From: Azospirillum lipoferum 4B
Lineage (GTDB): Bacteria > Pseudomonadota > Alphaproteobacteria > Azospirillales > Azospirillaceae
DNA: 64,000 bases
Assembly (NCBI RefSeq): GCF_000283655.1
Contig: NC_016585.1
Coordinates: 819,501-883,500, forward strand
Direction of reading: 5' to 3'
Shown: positions 15,026 to 23,307 of the stretch, one piece after another
Layout of the letters: each line of letters starts with the position of its first letter
How positions within the stretch are numbered: the stretch's first letter is position 1
Translations under genes and position numbers: made by a program
Notes under the pieces: model-generated
What the model saw: only the letters and a program-made list of their open reading frames with translations
Told to the model about the DNA's origin: nothing
Database searches by the model: none

Positions 15026-18000
15026 GTCCGAAACCAGCCGGCCAGGGCGGACAGCCACGGGTCGGCCTCCTCCGCCCCCTCCCCCGCCGCAATGCTGCGG
15101 GCGAGACGGGAGAGCGGGCGGTCGCTTGGGACCGCGTTCGACACCGCCTGCAGGATCGCCGCGCGGGGCAGGCCGAGCCCTTGCGTGGCGGCGATCCGCC
15201 TTGCCGCCTCTTCGGACTCCGGGCGCGGTTCGTTGGGACGTTCGGTGGCCAGCGCGGGGCCGGTCCCGTTGATCGCGTCCAGGACGGCCCTCTTGCGCTC
15301 CGCCAGGGGCAGGCTCGCCAGGTCTTCCGGCCACAGCGGGGCGCCGATATGGATGTCCTGACGGGCGAAGCCCAGCGGGAAATCCAGCCGCTCCGGCGCG
15401 GGATCCACCGGCAGGGCACCGGCGAAGTGGACCGGCACGATGGGAACCTCCAGCTTCGCCGCCAGATCCAGGAACACCCCGGACAGCCGGGACACCGGCG
15501 TCCGGCAGGACAGCGACCGCGTGCCCTCCGCATGCACCATGATCGACATGCTTTGGTGCTTCACCGCCTCGCGCGCCTGCTCCATCAGCCCCAGCATGGC
15601 CGCCGGGTCCTCGCGGTCGAACAGCAGCATCATCTGCGGCAGGCGCGCCCCCGGAGCACTGCCGGACAGAGCCAGCAGGCTGCCCAGCCACGTATTGCGA
15701 TGCTCCGCCTTGGCGACGGTCAGGATCGGCCGGCCGGTCAGGGCAGCAGCCACCAGCGTGAAGGTCAGCGATTCCACCGCAACCTGATGGTTGCCGAGGA
15801 ACAGCGCGCCGCGCTCGCGGATGGGGGCGAGTTGCTCCGGCTCCGCCACGCGCACCTGACCGACGAATTCGCCGGCCAGTGCGGCAAACAAATCCTCGAC
15901 CGGCCAGTCGGCGGCCCCCAGTCGGGAGCGCCAGAAGGTCTTGAGCGGCGCGATGTCGGGACCGGCTGACAGCTCCCCACTTACCACCCAGTCGGAACCG
16001 TCGCGCGTGACCGACAACGGCACCGGGTTGAGCGGCGCACCGGGACAGCGGGCGACATCGCCCTCGACCGTCACCGCCCCCGGATGGACGCCGAACTGCG
16101 CCGCGGCATGCTCCTTCGCCGCAATGGCGCGGGCCATGTCGGATGGGTTCCCCGCCACGCCATAAAGGCTCTCCAGCGTTCCCGGCAGCCAGTTGCTTGC
16201 CGCCACCTCGCGGGCGCTCAGCCGGCTGGCGCCGTTGTCCGCCCGCGACAGGCGCACGCCGGGTGCCGCCTTGCGGTCGCGCAGGAAGGCCTGCCGCGCC
16301 AGGGCGGGAGCCTTCCCGAGAGCCCCCTTGGGGAACAGCACGTCGGCAAGCTCCATCTCGGCCCAGACCCGGCCATCGGCAATCCACTGCAACCGCGACC
16401 GGGCGCGCCCCTGCGGGTCCAGGGGAAGGGCACGCACCTCGATGCGGACCATGCCGTCGCGCGGAGTCGGGCCGAAGAAGCTCAGCCGCTCGATGGTGCT
16501 GGGATAGGCAAGCATCCCCGCCGCCCTGTTCCCCCACCAGAGTTCGGGGGCATGGCGCGGCGTGGCATGGAGACCGGCATCGAGCAGCGCCGGCCCGATC
16601 GGCCCCGGCACCCGCGCCGCCTTGACCGCGTCCAGATCGGCGGACGCGCCGCGGGAGCCGACCTGCAAGCCGCTCAGGATCTGGAAGGCCGGGCCGTGGA
16701 ACAGCTCCGCCGCGGCATAGGGGCATGGCGAGGGCCGGGCGTCCTCCAGGGGGGCGAAGGGCTGCGGCGGGACCGGCCATGCGTCCGCCCGGATCACCCG
16801 GCCGGTCGCCAGGATGCCACCCTCGTCCCGCAGGGTGACGCGCCCATCGGGCTCCACCTCCGGAACCAGCGTCACCGGCACCGTCGCCCAGCGCTGAACC
16901 CTGACATCCTCCAGGGCGACGACGCATGCCCCATGAGCTGCCGCCGCCATGATGTCGGCAAGACAGGTCAGCGGAACCGCGGCTGCGGTATGGGTGGGAC
17001 GATGGTCGCCCAGCCAGGGGGCGCTGTCCAAGTCCAGCCGGACGCCGCCGCCATTACCACCCTCACCGGACACCAGACGCGCCGCCAGCCCGTCCACCTC
17101 GTAGATGCGCAAATCGTCGGCCCACAGGCTGCCGCGGGCGACGGCCAGGATGCCGCGCTCGTCGCGCTCGATCCGCAGAATCTCGATTTCGGTGGTGACG
17201 GTCCGGTTGGTGGGAACCACCTGACCGCGATACTTCCAGCGAAGCGCTACGTCCAGGGCGGCCCCTTCGAAGCGCGGCGCCGGCAGCTCGGTGTCCAGCC
17301 CGGCCAGGACCATGGCGCGCTCCAGCAACTGCAGCAGCGCCTCGACCCCCAGCGAGCCCGGCTGAACCGGGTCCTGGAAGAAATGGGCCTTGAAATACCA
17401 GGATTCCGGATCGACCAGCTGCCGGCCGCGGATCAGCCCCAGCCCGCCGGCCCCGCCCTGCGGCCACCAGCCGGTGACCTCGTCCACCATGCTCAGCATG
17501 CCGTCCGCCAGCTTCGCGCCGCGCGGCTCCACGACGGGCGTGGCGGGAGGAATCCCCCGCGCATCATCGGCCGGCAGGGGCGGCAGGCCGTTCTGCTTCG
17601 CCAGCGCGGCGGACGCGAAGAAGCCGAAAGACGTCTCCAACTCCATCAGCGGCCGGTCATCGACCCAGGCCCGGACCTTGAAGGCGATCAGGGTGATGCC
17701 GCCGGCGCGGGAGAAGCGGGTCAGCGTCGCCTCGGTGCGGATGCGGGCGTCGGCGGGCGTCACCTCGGACATCACGCGGGCGGCGTCGCCGTCCAGGTTG
17801 CGGATCGCCAAATCCTCGGTGGAGGCGAGCGCGAAACCCATATAGGAGGCCAGCCAGCCGCAGGGCTGCAGCAGCACCTCCATCAGCACGCAGAACGGCA
17901 TGACCGGCGCGGCGTTCCGGGCGAAATACCACGCCTCCGGCTCCACCTCGTAATCGACGAGGAGCGTGCCGCCGACGGTCGGCTCCCCGGCCGGACAGTT

Positions 18001-21000
18001 CACCGAGACCACGCTGGTCATGAAGTGATAGGGCAGCCCCGGCAGGCGCGGCACCCGCCCGGCGTCGAAGCGGGCATACATGCTGCCGAAGGCCAGCGAC
18101 GGCGCCCCCCAGGCGCAGGCCAGCAGCGCCTCGTAATCGCCGCGCACATCGCCGCGGGTGCCGACGATGCGCAGCGCCTCCGCCAGCGCCGGAAGGGCAT
18201 GGCGCCCGTGGCCCAGCGGCCAGTCGGGCACCATCCGCACGGCGAAGGCGCGGCAGTGGAAGACCTTGAAGCCGTCGGCACTGCACAGCAGGGCGGCGCG
18301 GACGATGGGCGTCGGGCCGTCCTCGATCTCCTCGACGAACACCTCATAGACCAGATGATGGCTGGCGTCCGGGATCACCTGCCCGCGGCAGACGAAGCGG
18401 GCGGGCTCGTCCGGCACCGGCTCGAACCTCCAGGAATCGCGCCCGATGGTGAAGCCGCCGGCCGCCATGAAGGTCGCCACCGCCTGCACCGCCCCTTCGG
18501 CCATGAGCGTGCCGGGCATGCAGGGGTCGTTCTTGAAATGGCCGGCATAGAACCAGGCGTCGGCCGGGACATGGCTTTCCGCGCGCAGATATCCCCGGCC
18601 CCAGGGGCCGCCCTGCGGTTCGAAGACGCTCACGCTGTCGATCAGGCGCATGCGCCCCTGCGGGATCGCCGGCGTGCGCTGGTGGCTGCCGGCCAGTTCG
18701 AACCCCGCGCCGAAACAGGCGAAGGCCCGGCCGGCGGTCCAGAGGTCGAGCTGCTCTGCGGTGAAGGCGCGATGGCGCGACGGACAGGGCAGCGGGTCAA
18801 GGCGCGCGCCGTCCTTGGGCCGGTCCTCCTCGGCGCTCCACAGCACGCCGCCGGAGTTGGCAAGCTCATGGTCGGTGAAGAAGCCGGCCTGCCCGTTGCG
18901 GACCGACAGCACCAGCCGGTCGCCGATGCGGCAGTCGTAATGGAAGAAGAACAGCCCGACCTCGCCCATGCGGGCATGGCCGTCGATGTGGATGTCGTAG
19001 CGCAGGGTATCGCCAACTTTGGGCAGGCCACCCTCGTGGTAGGTCATCTCGCAACCGAGCAGGCGGTAGACGCGCTCCCCCCTGTTGCGGAAGTCGGCGC
19101 CCAGCCAGGAGACCAGCAGCAGGTCGGCCTGCCCGGATTCGATGGCGAGCCCCACCGGCATGCGGTCGTTGTGCAGATACCAGCTGTCGGGCGTGACGTC
19201 CGTCTCGGTTACGATGGAGCCCAGCCCCATGCTGCCCGGCTCGCCGGTGATGGAGACGACGCGGTCCACCAGCAGCAGCGGCGGCTCCGGCATGCGGACC
19301 TGACGCGCGTAACCGTCCTGCCGCGCGAACAGCGGGCCGAAGATGTCGGATACCTTGCCCGACGCCAGGATTTCCAGCTGGGCGCGGTTCCAGAGCGGAC
19401 GGTCCGGATGGGACAATCCCTTCTCCCCCCCGGGGAGAGGGAGGGCAGGCAGGAGAGGGAGAGCGCCCGGCGTCGGCACGCCGAAGCCTTGCAGATAGGT
19501 CCGGTGCAGCTCCGAAGCGGTCGTCAGGTAGCCGGTGTGAAGCTCCGCCGTGCGGGCGAGGATACGGGCAATTGGGCTGTCGGCCACCGGGGTAGCAAGG
19601 ACCACTTCCGGTTCCGGCACCACCACCGGCTCCGGCGCTTCGTCAAGGGGGCGGCGGGCCGCCAGATCCGGCGGCGGCAGGTCGGCGACCGGCGGCAGGG
19701 GCGGTGCGGGGGGCATCGGCTGTCCGAGAACGACCGCGACGGGTGCCGCATGGGCGGCGAAGGTCAAGGGCTGGGCCGGCGGTGCTGCGGTCCGGCGCTC
19801 CAGGCGGCGGGCGACTTCGGCCATAGCGGGTTCCTGCCCGGCGGCGAACAGCTCGGCCGCAACATGGGCCAGCTGTTCCAGCGGCGCACGGCCGGGATGG
19901 TCCAGGCTGACCGCCAGATGCTCGCGGCCGGCCAGCGTGGCGGCGATGGAGCGGGTCAGGGCGTTGCGCGGACCATGCTCGACGAAGATGCGCAGCCCGT
20001 CATCATGGGCGCGGCGGATCGTACGGGGGAAGTCCACCCGTTCCAGCGCCTGACGGGTCAGCGCCTCGGCGCACAGCTCCATCGACGGCCGGTAGGCTTC
20101 GCCGAAGGCGTTGGCATAGACGGCGATGCCCTCGGGCGGCGTGGTTATCCGGCTGTGGATCCGGCGCCAGACCGGCCCGCAGGGCTCCATCTCCGCGCAA
20201 TGCACCACCATGTCCTGGCCCAGCGGCAGGGCACGGCTTCCACCGATGCGGGCGATCGCCTGACGGCAGGACTCGGCATCGCCGCCGATCACGCAGTCCT
20301 GCGGCGCATTGATGATGGTGATGGAGACGCGGGGCAGGCCCTCCAGCGCCGCCTCCACCTCCCCGACGGGGGCCAGCAGGCGCCAGTTGCGCCAGTCGGC
20401 GGCATGCGCCTGCCCCCAGGATTGCGCGGCCGCAAGGCAGTCGCCGGTCAGGTGGCGGCCATAGATGCCCGACGCGTCGATCTCCGCGAACATGGCGCCC
20501 ATGTCCGACCATACCCCCGCGGCGAACAGCGCATTTGTCTCGCCGGAGGACAGCCCCATCACCGCATCGGGCCGCAGGCCGAGCACGCCGCGGCTGACCT
20601 CCGCATGGGTCTGGCAGATCAGGGCGCATGTCTGCAGCTGCGCCATGGCGTCGAGCGGCTCGGCCGATCCGTAGAGCCGATCCGCCGCATGGGCGAGGAT
20701 GGGGAAGCGCGCCGTCACGCTCCGCCCGACATCGGGCATCGACAGGAAAAGCTCGCGCCCCATCCCCTCATAGGCCGCCGCAGCCCCGGTGAAGATCAGG
20801 GCCAGCCCGCCACCGAGCGGCCGCTCGCCGAAATGGATGCCGTCGGCGGCGGCCTCGCGTCCCTCGGCGAGGGCAAGCGCACGCGACAGGGTTTCGGCCT
20901 CCTTGCCGGCCGGACAGGCGAAGGCCAGCCGCACCGGCCCCTGCCCACCATCCTCGCCGCACCGGATGCGCGCGCACAGCTCCGCCCGGCTGCCGGCGGC

Positions 21001-23307
21001 GAACCAGCGCAGGCGCGTGGCCGGCGGCGGCAGGGCCGGCTCGGCGATGCTTCCGCTATCGACCAGAAGGCCATCGGCCGCCTCGCCCAGCGCCTCGACG
21101 CGCACGCGGGCGCGCAGGCGTCCGGAATCCAGCCAGGGTTGGGCGGCGCCGTCTCCCGGCTTCATCCGCCCGCGGCAGGCGACAATGGCGGCGGCCACAT
21201 GCAGCAGGCCGGATGCCGCATGCGCATGGCCGAAGCGGCGGGTGACGGGGCTCGCACCTTGCGGCCCGGCGATGGTGAACTCACCCTGCGCGGCGGACGA
21301 CAGGTCGAGAATGGCGTAGATCGGCTCGCCAGCGGCCTCGGCGCACTCCACCCGGCGCAGCACCAGGACGACGGCAGCGTCGCCGGGCGTGTCGAGGTCG
21401 GGGCGCAGGGCGGCCAGCGCGCTGCGGTGAACCGGCTCGCAGGACAGGTCGACCGCGCCGACGACCGCCGCGTCCAGCTCGCCCGTCACCAGGGCGCGGG
21501 CAGCGATGCGCAGGCCGGCAAGCCCGGACAGCTCCTCCGCCGACACCGAATAGCTGGGGCCGCGCCAGTCGAACTGGGCATTGAAGCGGTTGGCGACGAT
21601 GTTGGGCATGGTGCCGATGACGCCCGCCGCGTTCAGCGGGGGGCCGAGATCGACACTGGCGTCGGGACCGCAGAGGTCGGCGAGCCGCACCCCCAGGCCG
21701 CGCCGCGCAACCTCGGCGTCGCAGCCCATACCCATCAGAACGCCGGTGGTCGTCGCCGGCAGGGCCGGGGCATCGGCGACGGCGCGGGCCACCGCCTTCA
21801 TCGCCAGAAGCTGCTGCGGCAGGGCATGCTGCAGGTCGGCGGGCGGAAAGCGGGTGGCGGCAAGGTCCAGCGCGATGCTGTCCAGGGCGCGCGGGGCGTC
21901 TCCCGAAGCAGGTGCGGCGGCTAGCGCCGCGGCGAAGTCATCGGCGGCGGTGACGACGGAAAGGCCGACGACGGCCACGCGCAAGGGCGGCGGGGCAACG
22001 GCGACCGGGACGGAGACGGCGGCGGGCCGCCACTCCTCCAGCAGCAGATGCGCGTTGTTGCCGCCGAAGCCGAAGGCGCTGATGCCGGCGCGGCGCGGCC
22101 CCTCCGCCTCCCACGGCTCCGCCCGGTGGAGCAGGCGGAAGGGCGAGGGGCCGATGACGTCCAGCGGTGCCGCATCGGCATGGAGCGTGGGCGGACGGAT
22201 GCCGGCGGCCATCGCCTGGATCACCTTGACCATGCCGGCCAGACCGGCGGCGGCGATAAGGTGGCCCAGGTTGGACTTCAACGACCCGATGGGCACATCC
22301 CGCAGCCCGGCGAAGACGCGGCCCATGCTGGCGATCTCGGTGGCGTCACCCAGCGCCGTCCCGGTGGCGTGACATTCCACCAGCGACACCGAGTCCGGCC
22401 CGAAACCCGCCTGGGCATAGGCGGCGGCCATGGCGCGTTCCTGCCCCCCGGCGTCGGGAACGAGAAAGCCGCGGCTGCGCCCGTCGTTGGACAGGCCGAC
22501 GCCGAGGATGACGCCGAGGATGCGGTTGCCGTCGCGCACCGCGTCGTCCAGCCGCTTCAGCACCGCGCAGGCCGCCCCTTCGGCGGGGATCAGCCCGTCG
22601 GCCTCGCGGTGGAACGGCCGGCTGCGGCCCGTGGGGCTGAGCGCGTTCAGCGCGGTGAAGCCCATATGGAGGAACAGGTCGTCGCCACGGTTGACGCCCG
22701 CCGCGATCATCAGGTCGGCGTGACCGTCATGGAGCTGGTCGCAGGCCAGCTTGACGGCGTAGAGCGAGGACGCGCAGGCGGCATCCAGGCAGAAGGCCGG
22801 CCCCCGCAGGCCAAGGGCACGGGCGGCCAGCTGCGCCGGCAGGCCCGAGGAAAATCGGTTTGCCGGCTTCGGTCTCTCCCGGTCGAGCCAGATCGCCTCG
22901 GCATAGGCGCTGAGGCTGGCGGTCGGGTAGGACAGGTTGCCGGCAATCAGGCCGCAGCGCCCGCGCGGGGCGATGTCCAGCCCGGCCTCGCGCAGCGCCT
23001 CGCGCCCGCAGTGGACCAGCCAGAGCACCAGCGGATCGAGCCCGGCCAACTCATCCGCCGGACAGGCGAAGCCACCGGGATCGAAGACGGCGTCGAAGCC
23101 CTGCACATAGCCGCCCCGGTCGGTCACCGAGCGTTCGGGCGCCTGGGGCGACAGCGCCTTTGCGGTATCGACGCGCCAGACGCCCGGTGGCACCGGTCGC
23201 AGCAAATCCCGCCCCTCGACGACGGCTTGCCAAAGCTCCGCCGGCCCGAGGGCGCCCGGCAGCACGCAGCCATGGCCGACGATGGCGATGGGCGGGAACC
23301 GGCTCAT
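15019..23307 (-). CDS. PUFA-synthase-like megasynthase, PfaC/Pfa3-type: KS-CLF-AT-DH-DH-(PKS-DH)-acyltransferase
   Basis: 2762 residues. Domains: an active ketosynthase (1-440; Cys177 in DAACASSLYA, then ECHATGT); a second KS lacking the active Cys (SVSAEEL near 586), a chain-length factor; an acyltransferase (GLSSGE near 920); four FabA-like hotdog folds (about 1350-2060) alternating degenerate and active forms, the active ones with GHFKNDPCMPG near 1590 and AHFFQDPVQPG near 1975; a PKS-type double-hotdog dehydratase (GDHRPTH near 2096, HGPAFQ and LLDAGLH near 2200-2243); and a PlsC-like acyltransferase (GNHQVAVES near 2507, EGTR near 2592). The ATG overlaps the upstream stop (ATGA). This order resembles myxobacterial Pfa3. 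Product unknown. Confidence 0.88.
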   Translation of the reverse strand: MSRFPPIAIVGHGCVLPGALGPAELWQAVVEGRDLLRPVPPGVWRVDTAKALSPQAPERSVTDRGGYVQGFDAVFDPGGFACPADELAGLDPLVLWLVHCGREALREAGLDIAPRGRCGLIAGNLSYPTASLSAYAEAIWLDRERPKPANRFSSGLPAQLAARALGLRGPAFCLDAACASSLYAVKLACDQLHDGHADLMIAAGVNRGDDLFLHMGFTALNALSPTGRSRPFHREADGLIPAEGAACAVLKRLDDAVRDGNRILGVILGVGLSNDGRSRGFLVPDAGGQERAMAAAYAQAGFGPDSVSLVECHATGTALGDATEIASMGRVFAGLRDVPIGSLKSNLGHLIAAAGLAGMVKVIQAMAAGIRPPTLHADAAPLDVIGPSPFRLLHRAEPWEAEGPRRAGISAFGFGGNNAHLLLEEWRPAAVSVPVAVAPPPLRVAVVGLSVVTAADDFAAALAAAPASGDAPRALDSIALDLAATRFPPADLQHALPQQLLAMKAVARAVADAPALPATTTGVLMGMGCDAEVARRGLGVRLADLCGPDASVDLGPPLNAAGVIGTMPNIVANRFNAQFDWRGPSYSVSAEELSGLAGLRIAARALVTGELDAAVVGAVDLSCEPVHRSALAALRPDLDTPGDAAVVLVLRRVECAEAAGEPIYAILDLSSAAQGEFTIAGPQGASPVTRRFGHAHAASGLLHVAAAIVACRGRMKPGDGAAQPWLDSGRLRARVRVEALGEAADGLLVDSGSIAEPALPPPATRLRWFAAGSRAELCARIRCGEDGGQGPVRLAFACPAGKEAETLSRALALAEGREAAADGIHFGERPLGGGLALIFTGAAAAYEGMGRELFLSMPDVGRSVTARFPILAHAADRLYGSAEPLDAMAQLQTCALICQTHAEVSRGVLGLRPDAVMGLSSGETNALFAAGVWSDMGAMFAEIDASGIYGRHLTGDCLAAAQSWGQAHAADWRNWRLLAPVGEVEAALEGLPRVSITIINAPQDCVIGGDAESCRQAIARIGGSRALPLGQDMVVHCAEMEPCGPVWRRIHSRITTPPEGIAVYANAFGEAYRPSMELCAEALTRQALERVDFPRTIRRAHDDGLRIFVEHGPRNALTRSIAATLAGREHLAVSLDHPGRAPLEQLAHVAAELFAAGQEPAMAEVARRLERRTAAPPAQPLTFAAHAAPVAVVLGQPMPPAPPLPPVADLPPPDLAARRPLDEAPEPVVVPEPEVVLATPVADSPIARILARTAELHTGYLTTASELHRTYLQGFGVPTPGALPLLPALPLPGGEKGLSHPDRPLWNRAQLEILASGKVSDIFGPLFARQDGYARQVRMPEPPLLLVDRVVSITGEPGSMGLGSIVTETDVTPDSWYLHNDRMPVGLAIESGQADLLLVSWLGADFRNRGERVYRLLGCEMTYHEGGLPKVGDTLRYDIHIDGHARMGEVGLFFFHYDCRIGDRLVLSVRNGQAGFFTDHELANSGGVLWSAEEDRPKDGARLDPLPCPSRHRAFTAEQLDLWTAGRAFACFGAGFELAGSHQRTPAIPQGRMRLIDSVSVFEPQGGPWGRGYLRAESHVPADAWFYAGHFKNDPCMPGTLMAEGAVQAVATFMAAGGFTIGRDSWRFEPVPDEPARFVCRGQVIPDASHHLVYEVFVEEIEDGPTPIVRAALLCSADGFKVFHCRAFAVRMVPDWPLGHGRHALPALAEALRIVGTRGDVRGDYEALLACAWGAPSLAFGSMYARFDAGRVPRLPGLPYHFMTSVVSVNCPAGEPTVGGTLLVDYEVEPEAWYFARNAAPVMPFCVLMEVLLQPCGWLASYMGFALASTEDLAIRNLDGDAARVMSEVTPADARIRTEATLTRFSRAGGITLIAFKVRAWVDDRPLMELETSFGFFASAALAKQNGLPPLPADDARGIPPATPVVEPRGAKLADGMLSMVDEVTGWWPQGGAGGLGLIRGRQLVDPESWYFKAHFFQDPVQPGSLGVEALLQLLERAMVLAGLDTELPAPRFEGAALDVALRWKYRGQVVPTNRTVTTEIEILRIERDERGILAVARGSLWADDLRIYEVDGLAARLVSGEGGNGGGVRLDLDSAPWLGDHRPTHTAAAVPLTCLADIMAAAAHGACVVALEDVRVQRWATVPVTLVPEVEPDGRVTLRDEGGILATGRVIRADAWPVPPQPFAPLEDARPSPCPYAAAELFHGPAFQILSGLQVGSRGASADLDAVKAARVPGPIGPALLDAGLHATPRHAPELWWGNRAAGMLAYPSTIERLSFFGPTPRDGMVRIEVRALPLDPQGRARSRLQWIADGRVWAEMELADVLFPKGALGKAPALARQAFLRDRKAAPGVRLSRADNGASRLSAREVAASNWLPGTLESLYGVAGNPSDMARAIAAKEHAAAQFGVHPGAVTVEGDVARCPGAPLNPVPLSVTRDGSDWVVSGELSAGPDIAPLKTFWRSRLGAADWPVEDLFAALAGEFVGQVRVAEPEQLAPIRERGALFLGNHQVAVESLTFTLVAAALTGRPILTVAKAEHRNTWLGSLLALSGSAPGARLPQMMLLFDREDPAAMLGLMEQAREAVKHQSMSIMVHAEGTRSLSCRTPVSRLSGVFLDLAAKLEVPIVPVHFAGALPVDPAPERLDFPLGFARQDIHIGAPLWPEDLASLPLAERKRAVLDAINGTGPALATERPNEPRPESEEAARRIAATQGLGLPRAAILQAVSNAVPSDRPLSRLARSIAAGEGAEEADPWLSALAGWFRTQ
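19414..19470 (-). repeat. REP-like palindrome inside the megasynthase coding sequence
   Basis: A CTCTCCCC/GGGGAGAG palindrome with purine/pyrimidine flanks, of the same type as the intergenic elements near 10.9 and 38.6 kb, lies in frame in the linker between the AT and first dehydratase. It encodes a Pro/Leu/Gly-rich stretch (LLPALPLPGGEKGL) unlike its surroundings. Confidence 0.55.

Noticed and set aside
16084-21924. Nearly 2000-codon open frame on the plus strand
   Set aside because: It is the antisense of the megasynthase, with no domain, start signal or sensible composition; the minus strand carries clear catalytic motifs.
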